This document shows, one piece after another, positions 55,195 through 64,000 of a DNA stretch of 64,000 nt. A model generated the notes under the pieces. That model was not told the origin of the DNA and made no database searches. It saw nothing but the letters and a program-made list of their open reading frames with translations. The first letter of the stretch is position 1, and every line of letters starts with the position of its first letter. This DNA comes from Xanthostigma xanthostigma. Its lineage: Eukaryota; Arthropoda; Insecta; Raphidioptera; Raphidiidae. Location of the stretch: assembly GCA_963575645.1 (NCBI GenBank), contig OY754470.1, positions 6,146,501-6,210,500 on the forward strand, written 5' to 3'. A program made the translations under genes and the position numbers.

Positions 55195-55499
55195 ACGAGT
55201 TTAGCGGTACAATGTACATCATAATATCCCATACAGATTACACCATAAGGGCCGAAATTTTGATATTCTTGCACTGTGAGCCATGATGCCCGAAGCAAAG
55301 CAAAAAAATCAATAATTTTTTAAGTTTTATTATCATACAAGAATATTAACGAAGGAAGGTGTCAAGCAAAATATTAATTCCAAAACCAATTTTACATTTT
55401 TTTTAAGAAGTAGGTATTTGTAAATTTTATACTTTTATTCGTATTATTTTTTTCAGTTTTATTTTTTTATTATTGTGATCTGGGGGGGGGGGGTAATTA
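55195..55499. mobile_element. Family L fragment fused to truncated family A copy 4
   Basis: 55195-55290 resembles part of family L ('ccataagggccgaaatttt', 'gagccatgatgcccg'). From 55292 the sequence follows family A ('aagcaaaaaaatcaat', 'acgaaggaaggtgtcaagca') up to a run of 12 G at about 55484-55496. Both A termini are missing. Confidence 0.65.
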
Positions 55500-56286
55500 T
55501 TTGCGATAATGGCCTTAGTTGCTGATTCGCTTATTTTGTTTTTAAAACGAAAAAAATGCAAACATTATCTGCGATAAGAATAAAAATAATTCTTCTTATT
55601 GAATCAAAATTAACTGTAACATAAATGTCAACATCATCTCCATCGAGGCTTATATGGTGCGGCAAAATCTTCCAGTTGGCTGCTTTACTTTTTTCTCTAA
55701 TTCTAAGTACGTATGTCTGTGAAAAGAGCTCATCTTTTACACCAACGCTCTTGAGATTTCATGCCAAAGTCACGCGAATGTGTCAGTAAATTTATCCCTT
55801 GTAAGAACGGCTTATGTACACGGTGACAAGACAAAATGGCGTATGTCAAATATTTTATAACTGTTGATCTGGAAACGTCTTTACTGACGGGGGGTTCAGG
55901 ATGTAGCTCCCCAAATAGAGGAAATCAAAGTACATCATCGGTGTGACTAGCCGCTTCGGTATCAATGCTCGCAGCACCGGCTAGAAGTTTGTGTCACTTT
56001 ACCTTGTGACCGACGAAAGTTGAATATATTATGTCTAACGTTAAGAAAGTTGATGTACGTACTACTAAATTGAAAAGGTAACGTAGCTGCTATAAAGTTT
56101 TAATGGTGGATAGCATTAGGTAGGTATACATAAAAAATAAATATTTCGTTTACTTCTAAAGATGTCTTGAAATTTAAGAATAATTAAACGCAGATGTTTT
56201 AGTCGGTATTTAAAGAGAGTTTTTTTTAAAGAATAAAAATCATCAAATTGTATAAGACGCCGATTAAATAGTTAAATGGTAATAAT
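55500..56286. other. Gene-free, apparently unique stretch
   Basis: Less AT-rich than average (for example 'catctccatcgaggcttata', 'gctcgcagcaccggctagaa') and with no repeat partner in the window. No open frame, exon boundary or RNA structure was convincing. Confidence 0.4.
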
Positions 56287-56412
56287 AGTATATTGTGCCA
56301 CTAGTGAGAGAAGGAGAAGATTCCATGTGCGTGAAATTTGCCGCACGAGCGTAGCGAGTGCGGTAACACGCGAGTGGAATATTCTCCTTCGATCAATAGT
56401 CGCACATAATAC
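56287..56412. mobile_element. Small palindromic MITE with nested hairpin
   Basis: Outer inverted ends 'agtatattgtgccacta' and 'tagtcgcacataatact', inner arms 'gaaggagaagattcca' and 'tggaatattctcctt', and a central hairpin 'ccgcacgagcgtagcgagtg' closing on itself. All three levels share one axis, so the 126 bp can fold into one long stem. Confidence 0.75.
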
Positions 56413-56782
56413 TTTATTCAACTAACACGAGTAATATGTAATCGGAGCCCTGATAAAAGAGAGAAAAATAATAAATCACTTCATTGATTGACGTACCCAC
56501 CGCCCTCGATGCACACAAGATGGCCCTGACTTTTGCTGAATTGCGATGCTGTTTTCATATATACAAACAGCTACCGCGTTCCTATTGGTTCAGAAACTAT
56601 GCAGTAATAATTCATTACCGTACAGTTTCGGCCGCTACCGCGTTCCTATTGGTCCAGAAACTATGCATTATCGTACAGTTTCGGCTCATTATTAGCACTC
56701 TACGCATCAACATGAAATAATTTATTATTTCTCCCGAAATATATTACTCACGCGTGTTGAATAAAAAAAATTGTTATTAATT
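56413..56782. repeat. Tandem duplication with inverted CCAAT boxes
   Basis: Two units at about 56570-56632 and 56633-56686 share 'gctaccgcgttcctattggt', 'cagaaactatgca' and 'cgtacagtttcggc'. 'attgg' is a reverse CCAAT box. The surrounding sequence (56490-56540) is GC-richer. It could be promoter-derived repeat DNA; no gene follows. Confidence 0.6.
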
Positions 56783-56855
56783 TTTCAAATAAATAAAATA
56801 ATCTCTTCCAATTTTTTCAGACCGTATATTGACAAAAAATTATAAAAATTATAAT
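56783..56855 (+). repeat. Family P fragment, copy 5
   Basis: 'caaataaataaaataatctc' and 'ccaattttttcagaccgtat' match the start of a P arm; the remainder is missing, replaced by a family G end. Confidence 0.65.
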
Positions 56856-56865
56856 TCTCTGTGTC

Positions 56866-56976
56866 TCGTGTGAAGCGAGCACTTTACAGCAATCAAGAAA
56901 ACCAGCGCTAGAAAACTAGTAGGCAAATCTAGCAAGGAATCTAGCAGCGTTTCTAGCCTCGTGTGCAGCGGCCTAC
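56866..56976. repeat. Family G fragment, right end
   Basis: 'ctcgtgtgaagcgagcac', 'gaaaactagtaggcaaatct' and terminal 'cctcgtgtgcagcggcct' match the right end of 7517-7964. The left part is lost at the junction with family P. Confidence 0.7.
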
Positions 56977-57362
56977 GGTGGACACAGTTCTGTCTACGGT
57001 GTGCGCATTTTTTAAAAACACCTTTTCTATATTTTTTTAGAATAAATATTAAATTATTTGGCCTGTTGAGTTCTTTTTGGACGCACAGTATACAAATTTG
57101 ACGTATATACGTAATTTAAGGTTAAGTTGGAGCTGTCTCTTCTAGCTTAGAGTTTTGTATCTCACTGGTCACAAATCACACTTCGAATATCCAACATTTT
57201 AAAATTCCTTTTATTTACAACCAGTGGGAGTAAACGTGTTATAAATATAGCTTGTTGTTTATTTTTCATCATTTTTAAAATTGAATTTCGAGATTTACTA
57301 TTCATCTATAGTAAATTTCTCAGGACATGTTTTCCGACAAAGATCTGATCGGAGTCAAAAAA
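56977..57362. other. Gene-free stretch
   Basis: No supported feature. Confidence 0.5.
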
Positions 57363-58000
57363 ATTCCAGCCAATTGCGCGACGGGACCATTCCAACTTTA
57401 AAAATGTTGACATTTGATTATAATAAAGAAAATAAAATTTCTGATATCGCGTGAGGTGACGCGGTTAATGGCTAGTATTCAATATGACATTTGCTATTCG
57501 TTGCCATGGTTACCTACAGAATATGTTCCACGTCATGTAAAAAGCCTAGCTAGTTTATTTCTGACAGACCCATAAAACAAAAGAGCGGCTGATTTTTATT
57601 TATTTTCAAAATATATCCGAAACTATTAAGTTTAGAAAAAAAAACTTAACGAACTTTCTTGAAAAAAAAAATAGAATAATAAACCGTCATGAAAAGTATA
57701 CCATTATTATACAAAAAACACCGTTATCACATATATCTCTTCTGCGCATGTGCCGATTTTCCCCAAAAACAATAGGGCTCTTCATATTTGCATACCAAAC
57801 ATCCTCCCAAAATTTGGTTTCAATCCGCTCATCCGTTTGACCTGTATCGTGTTCACAGACTAACAGACGCACAAAGTTTTTCCAAAAATATGTTTTTTGG
57901 ATTCGGGGGACCTCAAAACGGAAAGATATTGTAAAATTTTTGAAAAGTGATTTTTGAACTAAATAGTAGATACCATTCCCCACTTGTGGGTTGGAATGGT
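57363..58000 (+). mobile_element. Family C element, copy 4
   Basis: Complete copy from 'attccagccaattgcgcgac' to 'cacttgtgggttggaatggt'. The 119-codon minus-strand open frame overlapping its right half ('CEHDTGQTDERIETKFW') also occurs, partly, in copy 1. It is a conserved stop-free stretch of the repeat, not a recognised protein. Confidence 0.86.
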
Positions 58001-58127
58001 AATATATTATACGAAAAGACTTTGGAATAATTTCAATGACGTGCAATGTTAGATACTACCTATAATACATAATATAACCGAAAATTGTCAACAAACTTTG
58101 TTGTTCATAACTCTGTTTCAACTTCTC
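58001..58127. other. Short spacer
   Basis: Nothing recognised. Confidence 0.4.
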
Positions 58128-58238
58128 TGCGAACGGCAACAGAACCGTTACAGTCTTGCGCAGTAGCTGAAAAAACCGATATAAAAAGTTTCGTTTTAGC
58201 TACTGCGCATGACTGTGACGGCTCTGTTATCGTTCGCA
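58128..58238. repeat. Hairpin with 41-bp imperfect arms
   Basis: Arms 58128-58168 and 58198-58238 ('gcgaacggcaacagaaccgt', 'cttgcgcagtagct' and complements) flank 'gaaaaaaccgatataaaaag'. GC-richer than its surroundings; single copy in the window. Confidence 0.75.
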
Positions 58239-58404
58239 AAGCTCATATAGATTCAAATGGCAAGTGACAAAGATATTACTATTGGACTTATTGAATTACA
58301 AAAACAGTTTAATAATAATTTATTTAAATAATGTAATTAGCAGATTGATTTTTTCAATTTTTCCGCACAAATGCTACATTTGAGAAAGAAAGAAATAATG
58401 TTGG

Positions 58405-58867
58405 CAATTGGACTTTTGAATGAAATTTTTTTTTGTCATAAATGGAAAGATCGTATATAAGTTTTATAACAAAACTATTTTTCTTTTTTTTATTTTCGTT
58501 ATAATTCAAAAGTTATATCAAATTAAAACTAAATTTTTGTACCCAGTTCCGAGAACGCGCCGACATTTCCCGAACATAATGTGACGTCATAATGTTTTAG
58601 TCAATACATATTATGTAGAAGCCATTGATAGTATACTGCGTATATACATTTTACCATTATGACGTCACAACTGTCAAAAACAATTTTAGTGCGTTTGCAG
58701 TCACGTGATTTTTTAAAATATTTTATCAATTTTGCTTATAATTGCTTATAATTAATTTAAAAAAAGTTTTTTGAAAGTTTTTCGCATCGATTATCAATAT
58801 TATTTATAATAAAGTTTTAAAATACAATAAAAAAATCGATAATTATTTTTTTTTTCAAAAGCCTAAT
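58405..58867 (+). mobile_element. Family D element, copy 4
   Basis: Ends 'caattggacttttgaatga' and 'ttcaaaagcctaattg' are inverted for 16 bp. Complete and uninterrupted; differs from copy 2 by small changes such as a local 'ttgcttataa' duplication near 58732. Confidence 0.88.
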
Positions 58868-59381
58868 TGTCGTTACACCGCAGACATTTCGAGTCCTTAA
58901 ATGGCAAACCGTGAAGAGTTGCATGTATTTATTACCCACGACGGAATGGAGAAGGTATATGCGTTTAGGGTGAGAGATTGTTTGTTTGTTTTTTGTATCA
59001 TAAGTATTTGGTGATGCGTATAGTCAATTTTGATTCAATACTGAACGTGTATGTCTAGCAATATACATAAAAGTAATTGACAATCTCCATAAAACAGTCT
59101 AAATACGTATAAACTTCATTAATTGCTCAGAAATTTTATGTAGATTGACACAGAGAAGTAGATTATACTGCACAAAAGTGTAGCACTTTATCGAGTGCAA
59201 ATAATTAATTTTTACTGCTCAATTAAATAAATGCAACAATAATGTAATCAGATCACATAATATATATACGTAGAGTTTATCTATAAATTAAGTTTTTAAT
59301 TTACTCTACTCCCACTGGTTACATATTGTTATAGCGCCTCTTTATTGTTTCTTTTACAAAAGTATTTAAAAAGTACATAGT
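58868..59381. other. Gene-free stretch
   Basis: No supported feature. Confidence 0.5.
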
Positions 59382-59442
59382 GTACGGAACGTTGGAACCC
59401 TTCGTGTGCGAGTCCGACTCACACTTGACCGGTTTTTTTTTT
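59382..59442 (+). repeat. 'gagtccgactc' retroposon/Helitron-type 3' tail
   Basis: 'tacggaacgttggaaccc', 'ttcgtgtgcgagtccgactc' and 'acacttgaccgg' followed by a T-run match, from memory, the 3' end of a repeat very abundant in moth and butterfly genomes. The central 'gagtccgactc' is a short palindrome. Only the tail is present. Confidence 0.6.
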
Positions 59443-59723
59443 TTAATCTAACCAATCAGAAATCACATATACACGTCATAGCAATTGGTGTAGAATTTAC
59501 TGTATTACTATTTCACTTTGCATACACGACCCCGTAATTGTTTTTTAAAGAACCCATTCAAACGTCTTCCCATTTTCACTGCACAAAAAAAATTTAGAAA
59601 AAAAATTCGCACTTAAAACAGGTAATAACACTGTTATATAAAATAATAATTGTGTGTTTTCAATGGTTATTTTGCACATCGAGTTATCGTACTCTGCAAA
59701 TTCAGATTATATAAACCCCTTTT
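59443..59723. other. Spacer without gene
   Basis: Nothing recognised. Confidence 0.45.
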
Positions 59724-59960
59724 TAACCGACTTCAAAAAATGGAAGAGGTTCTCTATTTGATTGTATTTTTTTTTTGTATGTTTGTCCGTCGATATCTTC
59801 GCCGGCTGTGAACGGATTTCGATTATTCTTTTTTTATTCGATAGAGTATGTTCCATATTAATTTTAACAAAATCGGTTTGGTACAGAATCGATGCGATTC
59901 AAAGCTGTGAAGAACCGTATTTTAAAAGTGCTGTTTGTTTAGTGTCGTACCGGGCTTAGC
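59724..59960 (+). repeat. 'accgacttcaaaaa' repeat, copy 2 (family S)
   Basis: 'ttaaccgacttcaaaaaatg', 'gaagaggttctctatttgat', 'gaacggatttcgattattct' and 'tttttattcgatagagta' follow the order of 54189-54335 and extend further ('taccgggcttagccgc'). Non-coding. Confidence 0.6.
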
Positions 59961-60064
59961 CGCACCAATTCAGTGCGTGTCCTGCTTTAATGTGGTCGTA
60001 TTTCTTAGTTTTAAATTGTACCGTCTGTATCTATACGATGCGGTGATAATAGTGTACGTCAAGG

Positions 60065-60655
60065 CCATAGATATAATATATATTTAATAGATTACGGATA
60101 CACTAGCGCCTCCTGTACCTTTTAGAAGCCATTTTGTACGTGGAAAACGCCGTAAAAAGCGCGCGAGATTCAAAAATATTAATTACTTTATAATATGATT
60201 TTATTGAGAAAAACGACAAAACTCACAGTGATATTTCGCTCCAAAACCTATTTTTATACTGAAACGTTTCAAAAATTACAAAATTGAGCATAAATATAAT
60301 GCAAAAGCTTAGAACATTTTACATTGTCAATTTGGCATCAAGGTTGACAAGCATTGATGCCAATCTGACAATGTAAAATGTTCTAAGTTTTTATATTATA
60401 TTTATGCTCAGTTTTGTAATTTTTGAAACGTTTTAATATAAAAATAGGTTTTGGAGCGAAATATCACTGTTTACTGCGAGTTTTATTGTTTTTCCATTAA
60501 CATCATATTATAGAATATTTAATCTTTTTGAATCCCGCGCACTTTTTACGGCGTTTTCCACGTACAAAATGGCTTCCATATGGCTTCTAATTGGAACCAT
60601 TCCGTACAATGCTCAAGGATAGGCATCCGCTATCTATTAATATATATATCTATGG
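60065..60655. mobile_element. 591-bp foldback element with ~270-bp arms
   Basis: Outer ends 'ccatagatataatatat' and 'atatatatctatgg'. The arms pair through 'gccattttgtacgtggaaaa', 'gtgatatttcgctccaaaac', 'gagcataaatataatgc' and 'agaacattttacattgtcaa' to a small loop near 60348. The central fifth is almost perfect, while the outer parts have more mismatches. No TSD or coding sequence. Confidence 0.85.
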
Positions 60656-60924
60656 ACAAAACTTTGGACGACGAATCAGTATTCATCTTTTGAGACATAT
60701 TTTGAATGTTTCACAGTCAATGTATGCATAGTGTACACTGTACACAGCGTCTTTGTTGAATAGCATGCCAAAAGGGCGGTATTCAGTGTAACGCCAACAA
60801 TGGCGTTTATTGTGCCGGCGGTTAGAAAACGTTGAGTTATCACAACCAGCGTATTATGTTGTTGTGTTGGCAGTCGGTACACTTGTCATTTGTTCATTAT
60901 CACCTTTGTGTGCAGTGACACCAA
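60656..60924. other. Unique stretch upstream of a possible exon remnant
   Basis: GC-richer than average with 'agtgtacactgtacac' (palindromic), 'aacgccaacaatggcgttta' and 'gtgtgcagtgacacc'. It might be an untranslated leader for the frame that follows, but no promoter motif is certain. Confidence 0.35.
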
Positions 60925-61065
60925 CATAAAAATACTATCAAGTTGGCGAACGACTCTGATATTGAAGACAATGTTTGTCAGTTTGATTTTAACGCGTCTT
61001 TAATGCAATTAGAAGATTCGGTGTTAAACAATGAAAATAATAATAATAAAATTGGTTGTTTGTAA
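60925..61065 (+). pseudogene. Possible coding remnant, acidic N-terminal-like, interrupted by family B
   Basis: An open frame of about 45 codons reads 'ANDSDIEDNVCQFDFNASLM', then 'QLEDSVLNNENNNNK', before running into the family B insertion at 61052 and stopping. Acidic and asparagine-rich composition with balanced codons is unlike the lysine/phenylalanine-rich chance frames elsewhere. No ATG opens it; an in-frame TGA lies just upstream. It could be a degraded exon or transposase N-terminus. Identity is unknown. Confidence 0.35.
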
Positions 61066-61265
61066 AGTCGGTTTACGGACGATAGTTTTACGTGATAACG
61101 TCATAAAAAAACATTGAAATGCGTACAAGCCGACGCTTGGGCCGATCGTGCCTCTCTATCGCTTATACCGCGCTCTCGCTTGCACGCTCAGGCTCAGGCG
61201 GAACGTGACACTTTTTCGTGCGTGCAGCCGGTGTTTCATCAATTTATAAGACGTTATCACGTCAA
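61052..61265 (-). mobile_element. Family B, short copy with a third interior type
   Basis: Ends 'ttggttgtttgtaaagtcgg' and 'gacgttatcacgtcaa'. Between the constant ends is about 70 bp ('caagccgacgcttgggcc', 'accgcgctctcgcttgcacg') found in no other copy. It is GC-richer than the ends. Confidence 0.85.
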
Positions 61266-61268
61266 TAA

Positions 61269-61380
61269 TGCGTTTAACGTCCTTTTCTCGACTTTATGTC
61301 ATAACAGACGCCATTCGCACCATTACTATTTTTTTTCTACCACACTTCCCGTTATTTTCTATAATTTTTTAATTTCAACG
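61269..61380. repeat. Segment shared with 491-592
   Basis: Starts 'tgcgtttaacgtcc' directly after the family B copy and matches 491-592 throughout. Confidence 0.7.
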
Positions 61381-61501
61381 GTATAAAAAAGTACTACTAC
61401 CTTTGAAAGTCGAACCAGATATCCAGAATCAGTGATCGATTAAGATGAGTTGTTGCCCTAAGAATTCCATGGTAATTGAGATTTCTAGCGAACAAAATCT
61501 T
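61381..61501. other. Short spacer
   Basis: Nothing recognised. Confidence 0.4.
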
Positions 61502-62068
61502 TTGACGTGATAACGTCTTATAAATTGATGAATCACCAATCTTATAAATTGATGAAACACCGGCTGCATGCACGAAAAAGTGTAACGTTCCGCCTGACCC
61601 TGTGCGTGCTTTTCTCGAAAACGGCCCTAACGATTTGGATGAAATTTACTGAAAAGGGATTTTGGGGGGCAAAAAATCGTTTTAGCTAGGTCTCATCTCT
61701 CGAAAAAATCGTTTTCATACAAATTTTATCATTATAAAAATCAATTTTTTGACGTATGAAAATACTTAAATATTGTAAGTAGGTTTTGGAATTTTATATA
61801 AACAATGAAACAATTGTTTTCAAAATATTATGACAATTAATCTTTGAGACTTAAAATAAATACGAAAGAAAGAAAGTTAAAAAAAAACAATTATTATTAT
61901 AGGTGGTGAGTAATTTTAATAAATAAAATTAACCTAAATTTGAAGCGAAAGATGCAATATCATAGATTCGAATTGTTATAATTATTATATGGAGAATTTA
62001 GGTTATGTATTACGGAATACGTTATCACGTAAAACTATCGTCCGTAAACCGACTTTACAGACAACCAA
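61502..62068 (+). mobile_element. Family B, full copy, type-2 interior
   Basis: Nearly identical to 34813-35390 across ends and interior; differs by a few substitutions and small indels near 61880-62000. High similarity suggests recent movement of the type-2 form. Confidence 0.88.
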
Positions 62069-62462
62069 TTTTTTTTATTTAAAAATTATCTTTTACTATT
62101 TAGTTCCACGTTACTATAAAAGATTTTTTTTTAGATTTTTTAAATTCTAAATTTAATTATAACCCTAAACCAACACTCAAATGACTATGTTTATATACAT
62201 TATTTATATAATTATAAATATTTATATAAATTATTGTATTGTCATGGGTTCTTAATACGTGTACAAAATTTCAAATTATTCACACGTCTGAAAGTGTGTG
62301 AAAATTAAATTGAAAGATTCCATTAGGTAGATACATACATGCATACATACAAGTGAAGGTAATAGCACACAAGAAAAGTAAAAGCCACGCCGCCACTGGT
62401 GTACTCTGGTGGTCATCTAGAAACAGAGGCAATGGCAGCGGAGCGTATGAACTAGGAAGTAG
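62069..62462. other. Gene-free stretch with CATA microsatellite
   Basis: (CATA)n run at about 62330-62350. No gene. Confidence 0.5.
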
Positions 62463-62622
62463 TGTTCATGTTAAAAAAACTTAAATTAATAAATGTATTG
62501 AATTAAATAATATTCATGTTACAAACTTACGTTAATAAATATGTTGAATGAAATAATATTCATGTTACAAACTTACGTTAATAAATATGTTGAATAAAAT
62601 AATAATAATTGTTACAAGTTAA
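62463..62622. repeat. Tandem repeat, ~46-48 bp, about 3.4 units
   Basis: 'attcatgttacaaacttacg' and 'taataaatatgttgaat' recur with 46-48 bp spacing (starts near 62467, 62515 and 62561). The two central units are almost identical. Confidence 0.88.
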
Positions 62623-63041
62623 TAAAAACGTGGTAAAAGAGTGTTAAAAAGAATATTTTTTAACGATTGTTAGATAAATCAGAACCCTTCAAGTTCCTTT
62701 ATACTACGTTCCTGAATGCTTGTATATAACTTTCCTTTTGTTTAGTTACTGGTAATAAATTATTTACAATGCTTGAAAAATTAAATTTCTGGGTGATAAT
62801 TTTAAACAATGACAATACATTATTCTAAATAACAATTTACTGAACTGGATTGTTACAGTCTGTTGTTGGTATAACAAAAGAAAATTTCATGTAAATGAAT
62901 GGCTTCTGTGGACAATTTTCTACACATGTGTTTTAAATTACTTATTACGTTCTGAATAAACATTTTTAATTTAATATTAATATTTCGTGATTCGCTGTAG
63001 TCAAATGTAATATTATCTTGGTTTGATTTTATTAATTACCA
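62623..63041. other. Gene-free AT-rich stretch
   Basis: Nothing recognised. Confidence 0.5.
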
Positions 63042-63162
63042 GTAGTCCGGTACGGCTTCGCCCGAATTTGCAGATTGCTACCGTTTATTCGGCGACTTAC
63101 GTTGCAAAATTGGTCTCCACGAAAAGCGCTTTTATTTTAACGCGAGGGGGAAAATTGAAGCC
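63042..63162 (+). repeat. Family T retroposon-like repeat, truncated
   Basis: 'gtagtccggtacggcttcgc', 'ggcgacttacgttgcaaaat' and 'tctccacgaaaagcgctttt' match the first 120 bp of 41291-41516. Confidence 0.72.
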
Positions 63163-63799
63163 GTGTTTCTCAATTATCAAGCTACAACTTTAGACAAAAA
63201 ATGTAATTCGAAACAAAATATTCCGTCAACTGAACTAATATTACTGAATTTAATATGTAAAAATACTATGAAAAATTAGAAATATAAAAAAACTGAAATA
63301 TTACTTAAAACTACTCACTATTATCCTCTCTTTTTCTTTCAAATTTAAATAATTTACAGTCCAAATTGGTGATTTACACCGCTAATCGTAATTATTTTTA
63401 CGTATATAATGATGTACATAATTATAATATACAATAATGTTTACATACGCAATTATTGACTCAATCTCTACACTGCAAAAGGATTTATGTGTGCAGGCAG
63501 TGCAATAATTAACAGATTACCTGATTCCATTCGGTGAACCAGCGATTTTAACAGTTTCAAATGAGTTTTAAAGACATAGCTGAGCAATCTTTTTACTCAC
63601 TAGATCGGTTTTGTATTATGTAATAATATGTGTTTTTGTATTCTTGTACTTATCACATTATTAAATTTGACGCCATGTCAAAATACAATTGACAAATTCT
63701 ATAAAACACGTTAATTGTGATTGAAACAATAAATTAACCGAAAAGAACGATTTTTGGCTGAATTTTTCACATGTTTTTTATTTCATCTTTTATTTTCAG
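63163..63799. other. Possible intron sequence upstream of exon-like segment
   Basis: AT-rich without repeats. Its last 30 bases are a pyrimidine-rich tract 'tttatttcatcttttattttcag'-like (63778-63799) ending in CAG, with a branch-point-like 'ttcac' at about 63765. Confidence 0.45.
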
Positions 63800-63867
63800 G
63801 AGTCCAGGATGACCCGAAAACACCATTTTTACAAAGATGAGAACCCATCAGGACTACAAACACATAG
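63800..63867 (+). CDS. Candidate 68-nt coding exon of an unidentified host gene
   Basis: It is bounded by a strong acceptor ('cttttattttcag') and donor ('catag/gtaaagta'). One frame is open throughout and reads 'SRMTRKHHFYKDENPSGLQT'; the other two frames contain TGA. An ATG with A at -3 ('ccaggatg', 63809) could be a start codon, giving a short first coding part that ends in phase 2. Composition (about 45% GC, hydrophilic residues) differs clearly from the AT-rich surroundings. The window ends before a next exon. The protein is not recognised, and the segment could also be a chance match. Confidence 0.45.
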
Positions 63868-64000
63868 GTAAAGTACTTATCTATAACTCAGGAATATTTT
63901 GAGACGTTATATTTCTTTTGGTGCGTTATGAAAAAATAATGAGGGTTAATTTCACACAATATAGGTACATAATATGAGGCCTTTATTTGCAAAACTCGCT
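63868..64000. other. Possible intron start, to window edge
   Basis: AT-rich sequence beginning with the donor-like 'gtaaagta'; nothing else recognised. Confidence 0.4.

Noticed and set aside
57687..58046. 119-codon minus-strand open frame in family C
   Set aside because: A shorter version occurs in copy 1 and none of the copies keeps a conserved start or domain; it is a stop-poor part of the repeat.

Overview
The window looks like an intergenic or large intronic stretch of an AT-rich insect nuclear genome. It has no operons, no long open reading frames and no dense coding. Several dispersed repeats are of kinds I associate with moths and butterflies: the 'accgacttcaaaaa' family near 54.2 and 59.7 kb, and a 'gagtccgactc' module near 59.4 kb. 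My best guess is Lepidoptera; this rests on remembered repeat types and was not tested.

Almost everything I can name is transposon-derived. Families were defined by comparing copies inside the window and, where possible, by target-site duplications (TSDs) read directly. (1) hAT-type elements with 8-bp TSDs lie at 4844-5131, 6367-7474, 14155-14408, 36632-36820, 37198-37775, 47018-47505 and 49019-50092, and a broken hAT transposase end lies at 42665-43073. (2) TA-flanked mariner-like inverted-repeat elements lie at 6497-7251 and 9276-10040, with a third at 18466-19598 that carries about six 125-bp tandem units. (3) An unclassified family, here called B, has at least seven copies with constant ends and several unrelated interiors. 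(4) Unclassified families C, D, G, J, T, U and X have two or more copies each. (5) Head-to-head inverted elements (family P, four main copies) carry 9-13 bp TSDs and look Penelope-like. (6) TTAA-flanked family I has two copies. (7) Many single foldback palindromes are present. (8) Protein remnants are two LINE reverse-transcriptase C-terminal ends (minus strand, near 17.1 and 38.7 kb), a pogo/Tigger N-terminal domain at 50731-50910 and the hAT end. (9) tRNA-derived SINE pieces lie near 0.8, 27.3 and 44.0 kb.

Layout: 0-5.9 kb holds family X, a SINE, foldbacks and a nested stack (family G containing family A containing family B and a hAT). 6.3-10.6 kb is dominated by foldbacks and the two mariner-like elements. 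11.5-16.5 kb holds X, A, B and P copies. 16.8-21.8 kb holds a LINE end, the 125-bp tandem element and two large foldbacks. 22-31.6 kb mixes J, P, I, C and T copies. 32.8-40.3 kb holds B, J, hAT, A/P, a LINE-containing inverted element and D. 41-50 kb holds T/U repeats, the hAT pseudogene, D, P and a hAT/D nest. 50-62 kb holds pogo, C, S, D, a 591-bp foldback and two more B copies. The last kilobase contains the only host-gene-like signal, a 68-nt exon-like segment at 63800-63867 with clean splice sites.

No rRNA gene, functional tRNA gene, CRISPR array or complete protein gene was found. The genes here do not form a pathway. What the window records is a history of insertions into insertions.
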